Part shown: positions 44,161-56,300 of the stretch, piece after piece
Numbering within the stretch: the first letter of the stretch is position 1
Layout: the number at the start of each line of letters is the position of its first letter
Assembly (NCBI GenBank): GCA_036788195.1
Contig: DAIQNX010000012.1
Span: 1 to 64,000, forward strand
Source of the DNA: CALFXN01 sp937957815
GTDB lineage: Bacteria; Synergistota; Synergistia; Synergistales; Aminobacteriaceae
Direction: 5' to 3'
DNA: 64,000 bases
Translations under genes and position numbers: made by a program
Notes under the pieces: generated by a model
Seen by the model: only the letters and a program-made list of their open reading frames with translations
The model's database searches: none
What the model was told of the DNA's origin: nothing

Positions 44161-46248
44161 GTGAATCCGAGACGCATTCCCGTCGTGACGATCGCCATTC
44201 TCATCATTTCCGCGTCCGCCGTTCTCCTCCGGACACCTGCGGAAGCGAACGCCCCCATGGTGCGACGCTGGGCGGAGCCCTTCTCCGTTCTCGTCCCCGC
44301 CGACTGGACGCCGATGCTCGAAAGGAATTCGACCGGCTTCATCAGGGGCAGACAGCCATCGAAAGACTCGTTCTCCCCGTTCATCGCCGTCATGCTCGGC
44401 TTCGAGCGCGTTCCGAAGTCGGGATACGAAGGACTGCTCTCCGACATCGAGCGCTCGTTTTCTAAAGACGCGCACAACTTCCGGAGCTCGCGTTCTCAGG
44501 TCCGGCTCGGCGATCTCGACGCCGCCGAACTCGAATGGTCCGCCGAAGCAAAGGTCGGAAACGTGTTCCGCCCGATGAGCGGACGGATCGCCATCACGAC
44601 GGAAGCCGTCCGGGACGGTTTCCACGCGATGTTCACGCTGATGGGCGACGATGCGTCCATGAAAGAAAACGCTCCTGCCGCGGAATCGCTCGTCGCCTCG
44701 GTGAGCCGGGACGTTCCCCCGTTCGGGGAGGTCCGTTCGATCCCGTACCTCGAGCCGAACAACGACTTCCGCCACATCCGCGGAGCGGGGATCGACGACG
44801 CCGGACGCGTCGCGCTCGGGACCTCGGATGTCCAGGGCGTCAAGCTCTTCGCAACGGACGGAAGCCTGACGGCCTACATCCGCAAGACCGGCGAAGAGAG
44901 GCCGTTCAACGCCGTCGCGGCGACCTGCTCCCGTACGGACGGAGCGATTCTCGTCCTCGATGACGCGTACGGACAGGGCTACGTCGTCCACGAACTCTCG
45001 CCCGACGGCGCGACGAAACGCCGCATCCCGATCGCGCGCGACGTCTTCGGCGAAAAACGCTTCTCGCCGTCGCAGATCGTTCCGCTCGCCGACGGAGGGT
45101 TCGCCCTCGCGGGAGATCCTTCCGTATTCGTCTTCGACGGCGGCGGAAAATTCGTGCGATCGTTCGCGACTCCCGGACTCCATGCCCTCGCCGCGCTCCC
45201 GGACGGTTCGTTCGCGGCGGCGGTCATACCGGGGGAGGGAACGGGATCCATCCGGATCCTCGACGCGAAGGGCATCGAACTCAGATCGTGGGGACGATGG
45301 GGAAGTTCCTTCGAAACGGTCTCGTCCGACTCCTTCCGCCCGAAACACATCGCCGCGGACGGAAGGGGACGAATCGTCGCAATCGACGACGACGAGGACG
45401 TCCTGATCGCCTACGACGCCTCGGGAACGCTCGGGCATTTCATGAAGATCCGGAGTTTCGGACTTCCGGAGGCGCTCGCCGCGAACGGGTCCGGCAGTAT
45501 CTGCCTCGTCGCGCGTCCGTCGTCGGGCTCCACGACGCAGGCGTCCGCGTTCATCCTCGAGAATGCGTGGAAGGGAGAGTCCGCGTCGTCCGGCCCGATC
45601 GTTCCGGACGACGCGGGAACGCGCCGTCCGGAATCGGACCCGGGCTCGCTTTCCGACGTCGAACTCGATGCCGAAATCGAGCGCTGCACGCGGGCGCTCG
45701 AACTTCGCGAACGAGGCGCGGCGCTCCAGGACGAAGGAAAGCTTGCGGAAGCGATCGCGGCGTTCGGAAAAAGCCTCGAGCTCTTCGCCGACCCGGCGCT
45801 CGAGCGCCACATCGCTCTTCTGAAGGCGGCATCGGTCTCCCCGACGCCTGAACCGACGTCTGAACCGACACCCGTCCCCTCTCCGACCGTGACGCCGACT
45901 CCGCTGCCGACGCGCGACGACGCTGCGGCGCGGGCCGACCGGCTGCGTTCCGAAGGGATCCTGAAACAGAAGGAGGGACGTCTCTACGACGCGCTCGTGA
46001 AATACCGCGAAAGCCTCGCCCTGAACCCGGACCCCGAGCTCTCCGCCTATGCGGACCGTCTCGAGAAAATCCTTCGCGACCGCGCCCGAAAGCTCGTCGC
46101 GACGGGGATGGACCTTCAGAAAAAGAAGCGCTACGCCGAGGCGATGAAGGCCTATCGCGACAGCCTTGGCGTGTTCCCGGACCCGATGATCGTGGAACAC
46201 GTGCGCAAGCTCGGCGAGTATCTCGAATCGCTCGACAGGAAACCGTAA
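44161..46248 (+). CDS. Exported beta-propeller protein with C-terminal TPR module
   Basis: A 695-residue exported protein. Residues 1-30 form a signal peptide (VVTIAILIISASAVLLRTPAEA). About 30-185 has a PsbP/DUF1795-like look (EPFSVLVPADWTPM, GRIAITTEAVRDGFHAMFTL). About 190-480 has NHL-like propeller strands (ADGGFALAGDPSVFVFDGGGKFVRSF). A Pro/Thr-rich linker (TPEPTSEPTPVPSPTVTPTP) separates two TPR-like segments. The last is paralogous to the end of the 3068-residue protein (GRLYDALVKYRESL and KKRYAEAMKAYRDSL). GTG at 44161 follows AAAGGAG and starts about 20 bases after the zincin gene, so it is co-transcribed. Confidence 0.78.
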   Translation: MNPRRIPVVTIAILIISASAVLLRTPAEANAPMVRRWAEPFSVLVPADWTPMLERNSTGFIRGRQPSKDSFSPFIAVMLGFERVPKSGYEGLLSDIERSFSKDAHNFRSSRSQVRLGDLDAAELEWSAEAKVGNVFRPMSGRIAITTEAVRDGFHAMFTLMGDDASMKENAPAAESLVASVSRDVPPFGEVRSIPYLEPNNDFRHIRGAGIDDAGRVALGTSDVQGVKLFATDGSLTAYIRKTGEERPFNAVAATCSRTDGAILVLDDAYGQGYVVHELSPDGATKRRIPIARDVFGEKRFSPSQIVPLADGGFALAGDPSVFVFDGGGKFVRSFATPGLHALAALPDGSFAAAVIPGEGTGSIRILDAKGIELRSWGRWGSSFETVSSDSFRPKHIAADGRGRIVAIDDDEDVLIAYDASGTLGHFMKIRSFGLPEALAANGSGSICLVARPSSGSTTQASAFILENAWKGESASSGPIVPDDAGTRRPESDPGSLSDVELDAEIERCTRALELRERGAALQDEGKLAEAIAAFGKSLELFADPALERHIALLKAASVSPTPEPTSEPTPVPSPTVTPTPLPTRDDAAARADRLRSEGILKQKEGRLYDALVKYRESLALNPDPELSAYADRLEKILRDRARKLVATGMDLQKKKRYAEAMKAYRDSLGVFPDPMIVEHVRKLGEYLESLDRKP

Positions 46249-46275
46249 CGGAAACAGGAAGGTGGGATTCGTACC

Positions 46276-47310
46276 ATGCCGACTTTTGTGACACGATGCG
46301 TCCGGGATGCGGCCGGAAGCCTGGATGCCTTCAACGCGCCGACCGTGCTCGCCCTGCTCGCTGCGCTCGTCGCGATTTCGCTTTTCGTCTCAGTCGCGGC
46401 GACGCCTCTCGAAGCCGCGACATCCGGCGACCTTCCCACGCCGGAGCTTCTGTCCGCCGATGAACCGGGAACGAACGACGCGGAAGACTTCTCCTCCGAC
46501 GTCGACGTCCCGGACTTCTATTCGGGCGTGGACGGAAACGTTTTCGCGATGTTCGACGACGTCTTCGCGTCCCCGGACCGGGAACCCGATCCGGCGGACG
46601 CCGTCGGCGACATCGAGCCGTTTCCGGCGGAACAGGAGGCTCTCCGCAAGGCACAGTCCGACCCGAGCCGTCTCAACGTCATGACGCTCGCGATGGTGCG
46701 CGCGCGAATGGCCACGGTGCTGCTCGCGAAAGCGCGGACCTCGCCGGATCTCGTTCCGGCGAAAAGCGGAATGGACCGCGCGATCGCCTACGCCCTCTCG
46801 GCCGTCGACCTCGTACCGGACGAGCCGGCCTTCACGTTCCTGCTCGCACAGGTCTATGCCGCGCAGCCGAAGAGCGACCTCATGATCTCGCTCGCCGAAG
46901 ACGCGGCGGAACGGACGCTCGCACTCGATCCGGCGAAGGCCGAGGCACGGCTTCTTCTCGGCGCGATCCTGTTCCGGCAGCGGTTCTTCGGCCCCGCGCT
47001 CGACAGCTTCGAACGCGCCGTCACCGACAGACCGGCGCTTCTGGACATCCGGACTTCCGGGCTCATGGGATCGGCATATTGTCTTGACGGTCAGGCCGAA
47101 CGGGGCGAACGCTTTTTCGACGCGTTCGCGAAGAAGGACCCGCAGTGCGGCCCCGCGTGGTTCGCGCTCTCCGTGCTCCGGCGCGCGAACGGGAAGAACG
47201 TGGAGGCGAAGTCGTCGATGGAAAAGGCGATCTCCGCGCTGAAGTCCGATCCGGCGACGCGAAAATACGCCGGAACTCTCCTGAAGGAGTGGGGAGGTAA
47301 CGCGCAATGA
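46276..47310 (+). CDS. TPR-like membrane-anchored or exported protein
   Basis: A 344-residue protein. Residues 22-46 (TVLALLAALVAISLFVSVAATP) form a signal anchor or signal peptide. After an acidic linker (DEPGTNDAEDFSSDVDVPDF) comes an alpha-helical region resembling tetratricopeptide repeats (YALSAVDLVPDEPAFTFLLAQVY; ALDPAKAEARLLLGAILFRQRFFGPALDSFERAV). It has no enzymatic motif. It overlaps the giant gene downstream by four bases (ATGA), which implies coupled translation and probably a matched amount of both products. It may be an assembly or anchoring factor for that protein. Confidence 0.75.
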   Translation: MPTFVTRCVRDAAGSLDAFNAPTVLALLAALVAISLFVSVAATPLEAATSGDLPTPELLSADEPGTNDAEDFSSDVDVPDFYSGVDGNVFAMFDDVFASPDREPDPADAVGDIEPFPAEQEALRKAQSDPSRLNVMTLAMVRARMATVLLAKARTSPDLVPAKSGMDRAIAYALSAVDLVPDEPAFTFLLAQVYAAQPKSDLMISLAEDAAERTLALDPAKAEARLLLGAILFRQRFFGPALDSFERAVTDRPALLDIRTSGLMGSAYCLDGQAERGERFFDAFAKKDPQCGPAWFALSVLRRANGKNVEAKSSMEKAISALKSDPATRKYAGTLLKEWGGNAQ

Positions 47311-50300
47311 CCCGTCCGAAGACGCCGGACGGCCGCGAACGGCCGTTCGTCACGATCCTCCTCGCGGCATTGCTCCTCCTGCTCCGGATCTCAGGAGACG
47401 CGACCGCGCAGGAGAACCGGACCGATCAGCCGCAGCCGCCCGCAGTCATCGGGGCGCTCTCGGGCGTCGCGACGCCGGCGGATCTCGAGACGGCGATGGA
47501 CGCGGATCTCAACACGGTCGCGAAGAAATTCGCGGCGACGGAACCGAAGAGCCTGACGGGCAGCGAACACAAGAAGTGGCTCAGGGACTATCAGCGTGCC
47601 ATGGATCAGGTGCGCAGGACATACGCCGCCCGCGACGGACGCTTTTCGACAATCGAAAAGGCCATCAAAAACATCGGCGGCGAAGGAGATTTTTTGAACT
47701 CCGGGAGCGCGCCGAAGACCCCGAAAAGCGACGTCGACATCACCGAACTCAAGCCCGGCTCGGCGAAGAAGCTCATCGGCGAGCTGAACGCGAAAGGGTA
47801 CTCGATCAAGCCGCATCCGACCATCCCCGGCCGCTTCGACGATCCCGCGAAGAAGCTCGTCGTCTGGGAGACGCCGCCGAATGTCGAGGTCGGCACGCAG
47901 GAGTGGAAGGACTGGGTCACGTCGCGCGCCGGGGCGGAAGACACCTTCGCGACATCCGGAGGCCTCCACAAGACGTCCGGAGGGAAACTCGGCGCGGCGG
48001 ACCCGCAGGGCGCGGTCCTCGACAACGTCAAGAAGGCCGTCGAGGCCGGAATCCACAGGAATCCCGCAACCGACCCCATCGACGCGAAGACGATCGGCAA
48101 GAGCGTGAGCAAATCGCTCGAGTGGACGAACTCCGGGCGCTCGGGGCTGACCACGAAGGAGTTCTCGAACCAGGCGAACGAGCTCCGGAAGGGCAGAAGC
48201 TGGGACGAGGCCGGAATCACGAGTCCGAACGATCCTCCTGAGACGCGCAGCAAAAAGATCGGCGACTGGCTCGCGAAGGCGCAGGATACCCTCTCAAAGA
48301 CCTACAACAGAGCCGTGAGACAGAGCCGGAGTCTCAACGAAGCGCGCGTCAAGGAACTCCACGAGATCATCCGCAAGCCTGCGGGCGCCGACGGAGCTCT
48401 GACGCCGCGACAACAGAAGCGCGTCGCGAAGCTCATCGACGAAATCCGCTCCATCCCGCAGGGAAACACCGAGACGCTGAAGACGATCTCGGAGCGCTCG
48501 CCGGAGATGGCCGGCAAGCTGCGCGGACAGAAGGTCCGAACAAACCCGGACGGAACCGTCACGAACCTGAAGACGGGAAAGACCACGACACGCAGCGAAT
48601 TCGCCGAAGGCGCGACGGCCTCGACGCGCAAGGGCGGCGCCCGGACGGTGAAGGAATCGGTTCCTCCGGCGCAGCAGCCGAAGGAAGGAGGCCCCGCGAA
48701 ACCGGCGACTCCGTCGAAGATCACGAAGTACGGCGGCGGATTCCTGCTGATCTATCAGGGGTACGAGGCGGTCAAGGCCTACTCCGACTACCTCGACAAG
48801 GCCGCGCGGACGGATCCCGAGAATTTCGGCGTTCTCACGATCGGCAAGGGTCTCGGACTCGGCGTCGCGACCTTCTTCGGGATCCCGGGCCTGATCGAAC
48901 TCGGCGAGCGCTCTGGACGCGAGGTCCGGGAACAGTACGAAAAAGACATGCGCGAGGGAAAGACGTGGCTTCTGCCGCCCACGTTCTGGGGCGGCGCCTA
49001 CGGCGCGTGGAACTTCGGGAGGGCGATCTTCGTCGATCCGCTGATCGCCGGAGGGGAGGCCGTCGTCGAGGGGTGGAGACTCTGGGACGACTACGCGAAG
49101 GCGCGGAAGGCCGCGGAGGACGCACTAAACGTCGAAACGCGCCTCAAGGAGAAGTACAAGCCGCTCGAGGACATGATGTCCCACGTCATCGGCGGCCCGC
49201 TGCCCCCGATCTGGGACAAGAATCGCCTCAAGTACTACAAGATCTTCAAACCGCTCCTCGACAACCCGGCCGAACTCGAGCGCATCATGAAGACGCCGCG
49301 CGGGCGCGACCTCTGGAAGTGGATCAAGGAATACAAGGACCGCCGCGCGAAGGAACTCGGGATCACCTTCGGGCGTCCCGGCGCGGACAACCCCGACGAC
49401 AACGACAACATCGGCCGCGCCCTCATGGCGCTTCCGCCGCAGGAACGCCCGCTCTGGCTCCGCGCCGCCGAAAAAGGCGACGCATTCACGCAGGATTTTC
49501 TTGCCTCCCGCGACCGCGGCACCATAGACGACCTCGACCCCGAGACGCTCGGCGTCTTCCTCCAGGCGTCCCGGATCACGGGGCGGACCGGTGGCGCCGA
49601 AGCGACGCCGCCGATGATGCCGGAGCAATGGGACGCGGTCCGCGAGATCTTCTCGGACCTTCTGCGCCACGTCGGCGAAGCGCCCGACACTGCCGTACTC
49701 GCGGGCGGATACGCACGCGGCGTCGCCGTCCTTCTCGGGGCGGCCGGAGAGCCCGCGACGCTCGTGCAGCCGACGGACACCGCGGAAACGCTGTCGCGCT
49801 TCCGCCTGCTCATCATCCCCACCGGTGCGCTGTCGGACTGGAGCATGTCCGCCCCCTTCCGGCGGACGATGGAAACCTACGTTGCAGGCGGCGGGACGAT
49901 CCTCGCCTTCGCGCAACAGCTCGGGAAGGAATTCGCCGTCCTGCCTTCCGGAAAGGGGACTCCGGTGACGGGCTACGGCTTCGCCGAAGACCAGAGCTGC
50001 CAATACGCGTCGTCGAAAATAGCCGCTCCGGTCGGCGCGTTCAGCTCCATGACGAAAACGACACCCGACTTCAACGTCGACGGCTACTTCCTCGACTACC
50101 CGCCTGAAAGCACGGTCTGGCTCTCGCGGACGAAGAACGACCAGCCGTGCATGATTTCCTATCCGCACGGAAAGGGACGCGTCGTTCTCTCGACGCTCTA
50201 CATGGACTGGGCCGCCGGAAACCACCAGGGAACCACGGACGAACAGATCTTCTTCCGGGATCTCGTGGCGTTTCTGCTCGCCCCGGAGGAAACTCCGCTC

Positions 50301-53300
50301 TTTACGAAGGCCGACACGGTATCGCTCCGTCTCGGGCTTCCGAACCCACCGGCGAACGCGCATTCCGGAACGACCTTCCGGCCGTTTGTCCTTCGCCCCG
50401 ATGGTTCCGTGATGGAAGCGAAGGATGTCGTCGTCGCGTCCCCGACATCGGCCGTCCTGTCACTCCCGAAACTCGACATGCCGGGATACTATCGCGTCGG
50501 AGGCGTTCTCCTCGACGAAGGCGAGAACCCCGTGTCGCAGGTTCCTCCGGCGATCCGCTTCGGCGTGAGCGCCCTCCCGACCCTCGCCGCCCAGAACCGC
50601 CAGGACGGGGAAGGCGTCAGGATGTCGCTCCAGAGCGATCTCGAGCAGTACATCAGAGGCGCGGTCGGACACTTCACCATTCTCGCGTGGAACAACGGCG
50701 ATACCCCCCGGAAGATCCGCGCGAACTGGCGCTTCCCCCACAACCTCTGGGGAGCCTCGGGGAAGGATAAGGGCGACTACCAGGGAAGCACGCTCATGGA
50801 GCTTGCACCCCACTCCCGCGCGAGCGCCGAGCTGAAGATCCGGATCGTCAACGCCGACGGAATCGATCGTCTCTGGGTGGACTTCGTCGACGAGGAGACG
50901 AAAAAGACAATCGTCACCCTTTCCAAGGGGTTTTACACGAAAACGCCGCAGACGCCCGTAAGCGTAACGGCCGGCAAGAATGCCTATTCCGTCGGGGAAC
51001 GACTCTCCGCCGAGGCGCGTTTCGGGAATCCGTTCGGCGCGAAAAGCACGGGAACGGTGCAGTTCGTGCTCTCCGACGCCGCGGGACGGACCGCAGCAAC
51101 GACAGACGTCCCATTCGAGGCCGAAAAAGACGGCGCCGTCGTCTCGTGCGACATTCCGCTCGGAGATCTCTTCTCCGGCCAGTGCATCCTTCAGGCTTTC
51201 GTCACGCTTCGCGGCGCGATGACGGGAATCGGCGAACTGCCGTTCACATACCGCGGTCCTGCCCTCCCGTTCCGGAGTACCGTCATCGACCGGTTCACGG
51301 GGACTCCCGTCGGCAACGCGCACGTCTCGTTTTACCTCGGAACCGAGCGCACCGAAGCGGTCTCGGACGCAGACGGGAAACTGTCGCTTTCGCTCCCGGC
51401 GGCCGTCTACACGGTCGCGGCGGAGGCCGAGGGGTACAACGCCTTCACCCGATCGATGGCTATCAGTCCGGCCTCGGACGACGCGGTCGCGTTCCGCCTG
51501 TTGCCGTTCGGCAAGGGGGCGGGAACCGGAATGGTTCACGGTACGCTCTTCGACCGCGTCACGAACGAGATTGTCCCCGACATGGCGATCCAGTTCATTC
51601 AGGGGACGAATGTCCTCGAAATCAGGAGCGACGCAAGGGGGATCTATTCCCTCGCGCTCGAACCGGGCGACTATACCGTCCGATGCGTCCAGGACGGCGC
51701 CGGGCTCGGCGACTTCCCGCTCCGGGTTCTCGAAGGCTGGAACCAGACGCTCGACCTGTACCCCGCCTGCGGCAAGACGCAAATACGGCTCATCGACCAA
51801 GTGACCGGAAAACCTCTTTCCGGCGCATCGGTCGCGTTCAGGCTGCGCACGAACGCGGAGGCGTGGACGGCCGACGCGACAACGCACGTCAACCGCGGGA
51901 CGATCTTCAGAACCAGTCCGGGACGCCGCCAGATCCGAGTCCGGCTCGACGGATACCATCCGCTCGACACCGAGACGTGGGTCAGCGAACGCCCATCCGT
52001 CTGTACGCTCGCGCTCCGTCCCGTGAAAAGCGCGCTCGTCGTCCGCGTCTCCGACCTCGTCACAGGCGCGCCGATCGAGGGTGCGGACGTCGCGGCGATG
52101 CGTCCGGGGCAGCCTCCCCAAGCCGGAGGCGACGCCTCGGGACGGACGGGAAAGGACGGTTCGTGCACGGTGCGTCTCGAGGACGGACGGTGGGTCGTCG
52201 CCGCCGAAGCGAACGGGTATCAGAAGCTTTCGACAGAGACCGTGACGGCCGTCAACCTGCCGGCAGTCTCCGAACCACCGGTGCTCCAGCTCTATATGGC
52301 CGTCGATACGGCGAAGGCTCCGGGAACGTTGAAAGTCAGAATTCGCGACATCCTTACGGGAAATCCCGTCTCCGGAGTTTCGATCCAGTCGACGTCGACT
52401 TCCGGCGGGAACACTACCTCGGCGGAGACCGACGCGTCGGGAAACGCGACGCTCAGGGTCCCCGACGGAAGGACGGCGCTGCTTTTCAAAAAGGACCGCT
52501 ACGAGGAGCTCGCCACGGAGATCGTGGCGAGCTATCGCTCGGGCGACGTCGAGGAATTCTACATGGTCCCCGTCCATACGATCTGGCCCGTCGTCGTCAG
52601 GGACCAGCGCACGGCGAAGGCGATCGGCGAGGTTCGCGTCTTCCGGATCGAGGGAGAGACGCGACGTGACATGGGACTTTCGGGCTCCGACGGGGTCATT
52701 CGTCTCAATGTCCCGAGAGGACGCCAGATCCTCGAGTTCGTAAAGGACGGCTACGCGGCCCTGCGTACGGAGTTCTTCTTCTCCGGAACGGGGCGCGAGG
52801 AGACGCTCACGGACGAGGTCTACCTGTCGCAGATCTCGCTTCCGTACTCGGGCGTCGTCCGCGACGCAACGGGACACCCCGTGTCGAACGTCACGGTCGC
52901 CGTCAGACAGGGAGAGTCGATGAAAACGATGACTACCGCGAGCGACGGGCGTTTCGCGACCGATCTCGCCGCGGGTGTCTTCGAGCTCTCGTTCTCCGCG
53001 GACGGCTATCCCGCGTTCACGACGCAGGGCTATCTCGGCGGAGCCTCCGATGCCGACGAGGAGTACGTCCTCACATCGGGCGACGTCTCCCAGGGAACGA
53101 TTTCCTTCCGCGTCGTCGACGCGCTCACGGGAAAGCCGATTCCGAAGTTCTCCTGCTACCTGCTGGGCGCGGCGTGGCAGGATGGACGCGACGGCGCGAT
53201 CAGCGCCACGGCTCCGGCCGGGAACCGGCAGACGATCATCCGCGCGGAAGGATATTACGAGACCGGATCCTTCTATCCGACGACGTTTCCGGGGAAAACC

Positions 53301-56300
53301 GTCGTCCGGACGATCCGGATGCGACCGGCGACGGGCGAGCTCTCGCTGAGGGTTCTCGACGCGCTCACGGGAAAAGCCATCCCGAAATTCACCTGCTTCC
53401 TGCTGAACACGGCATGGCGCGACTGCAACGACGGGACCGTCACGACGCGCGTCCCGGCGGGCAACCGACAGACGATCGTCCGCGCCCAAGGATACCACGA
53501 AACGGGATCCTTCTATCCGACGGCCTTTACGGGACGCTCCGTCACGCAGACGGTTTTTCTCTGGCCCGTCACCGGCGAAATGACGTTCCGCGTGCTCGAC
53601 GCGATAACCGACGCGCCGCTGCCGGTCTTCTCGATCTACTTCATGAACTCGGGGTGGCGCGAGGGAAAAGACGGCGTCTGCGCCGGGACAGCGGAGCCGG
53701 GAAACCGGCAGACGATCATCCGCGCCCAAGGGTACCTCGAGACGGGATCTTTCTACCCGTCGACGCACCATGGACGTTCCGTCACGCGGACGATCCGCCT
53801 CTGGCCCGAGTCCGGCGGCACGACCTTCCGCGTCAGGGACGCCCTGACCGGAGAGGCGATTTCGCGCTTCTCGGCCTATCTCATGAGCACGAACTGGCAG
53901 GAGGGACGCGACGGCGAAATCCGCGCCTCCGTTCCTCCCGGCAATCGTCAGACGATCGTCCGCGCGGAGGGATACTACGAAACCGGATCCTTCTACCCCA
54001 CGACGTTCAGGGGACGAGACACCGGGCACACGATTTTCCTCTGGCCATCGACTGGAACGATGACGTTCCACGCACGCGACGCGCTCACGGGAGAACCGAT
54101 CGCCGGACCGTTCTCGGCTTATATCCAGAACAACAACTGGCAGCGATCCGAACCGGCCGGTTCCGCCACGCCCGAGCGGACGCTCTCGGCCCGTGCGGAA
54201 CCCGGGAACCGACAGTCGATCCTTCGCGCCGACGGCTACTTCGAAACCGGATCCTTCTACCCCACGGTGATCCAGGGACGCGACACGGAACTCGCGATGT
54301 ACCTCCATCCCGAGGCGCCGCAGGGACTCCTTTCTCTCCGTGTCGAGGATATCGTCACGGGAATGCCAATCCGCAACGTCACGATCGTTCCCTCTGGAGA
54401 GCGGCCGATCTCAGCCCCTGACGGAACCGCGACGCACGCGGCGAAGACACATATCCGCCATCAATGGTTCCAGGCTTCCGCGCCCGGATACCGGACCGTG
54501 AGTCTGCCGGGCTATTTCGTCACCGGCCGGCAGGGGGTCTCCCTCGTACTCCCGATGGAAGAGGAACTCCCCGCAGGTGCAGGCAGCCTCCGGGTTTCCG
54601 TCACGGACACCTCCGGCGCGCCGCTCGTCGACGCCCGCGTGACGCTCGGCGGCGGCGGGAAGGAACGTGTCGCGTCCACCGACATCACGGGACGCGCATT
54701 CTTCGCCGATATCCGTTCGGGAATCTATACGCTCTCCGCACAGAAGAGCGGCCATCTCGGCGAAAGCGCCAAGTCCGCCGTTCCCGGGGGAACGGAATCG
54801 CTGCAGGCGCTCAGATTGTCTCCGCTCGGGCTGGTCGCCGCGCGAAGGCCCTATTCGCCGCGTATTCTCTCCGTTCCTGACGCTGCCGTCCTGCGCCCCG
54901 GCGAACGGCAGACACTTCAGGTCACGGTCGAAAACGAGGGAGACGCGGCGGGCCGTTCGGTCTGCGTCTTCGATATCCTCGGCCTTCTCCGGAACGAACA
55001 GGAGGTTTTTCTGGGCGCACGGGAACGCAAACAGATTTCCTTCGAAGCCGTGACTCCTGAAGATGCCGTTTCGTCGCTTCTCGCATGCTCGGTCACGCTC
55101 GAAAACCAGACCGCGACGGGGTCGCTCCGCATCGAGGCTCCGAGCTTCCGGTGCGTCGCGAGCACCGACAGGGAAGCCTACCGCGAAGGCGACACGCTTT
55201 CGCTCCGCGTCCACGTCTCGACGGACGCGAAGAGCGGTGTCTTCGATGACCTTCAGGTCCGGGCGACCTTCAACGAGACATCCCTCGTCCGGGATCTGAA
55301 GGTGGTCTCGGGCGAAGCCGTCGCGACCTTCCGCGACATCCCGGTCGCCTTCCGCGGCAACAAGCTCATGTTCGGCCTCTACCACAAAACCGGCCGTTCC
55401 GTTCTGATCGACGCGATCCCGGTTCCCGACGCGGGACGTGACGTTCTTCTCCTTCCGGACAAACCCCGATACAGCGCCGGGGAAACGATACGCCTCCGCG
55501 TCTCGGGGACGCCGAAAGGCGCCGTTTCGCTCGTGTCGGATCTTTTCCCGGGAAGCGACCGCGAGATCACTCTCGACGACTCCGGAAACGGCTCCGTCGC
55601 GATTCCGCTCCCCACGTCGATGCCGACCGGAACTCACACGATCCGTTGCGGGAACGCGACGGCAGACATCGACATACGCGGATACGAGACGAAGATCCTC
55701 GACCGCCGCATCGAACCCGACGCGGAAACCGGCTCGCTCCGCCTGCTCTGGACTGCGGCGACGCTCGGTCGGATTCCGTGCCGATGGTCCGTGACGGCGA
55801 CATCCGAAGGCGGCACGGTCGAGGAAGAGGAAATAGCTTCCGGGACGCTCACGCTCGAAGGAGAGCGTGCCGACTATGACGTGACGACCGACCTCGAGGC
55901 CGGTGAATCCCGCGAGCTGACGCTCACGCTGCTGACCGAAGACGCCGGAGAAAACGGAGATCCGGTCGCCCTCATCCGATACGTGTGGAACGTACCCGTC
56001 GAAACCGAAGACGGAGACGCTCTTCCTGAAACCGGAGCCGCCGAAGCCACGGAACCTCCCGAATCCAAGAGAAAACCCGGAGAGATCGAGGCACCGGCAG
56101 TTTCGAAGGACACCGTTGCGACCCCGGACGCAGGAACGTCGGAGGATGTCCCGGCACGACGGACCATCGCTGCCGCCGCGCTTCAGAAGCACCTTGCCGC
56201 GCAACTCCGGAACGAGGGGGCCGAGCTCCAGCGCAGCGGACGATACAGCGACGCGCTCGCGCGATACAGAGAAAGCCTCACGGTTCTGCCTGACCGGGAA

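Noticed and set aside
50460..54308. A 1282-codon open frame on the minus strand inside the giant gene
   Set aside because: It is a mirror frame of a GC-rich gene with very high Arg/Asp/Glu/Val content, no ribosome site, no domain and no signal. The plus-strand protein has coherent repeats.
53098..54310. CRISPR-like array
   Set aside because: The repeats are 240 bases long, in frame and within a protein. No short direct repeats with spacers were seen anywhere in the window.
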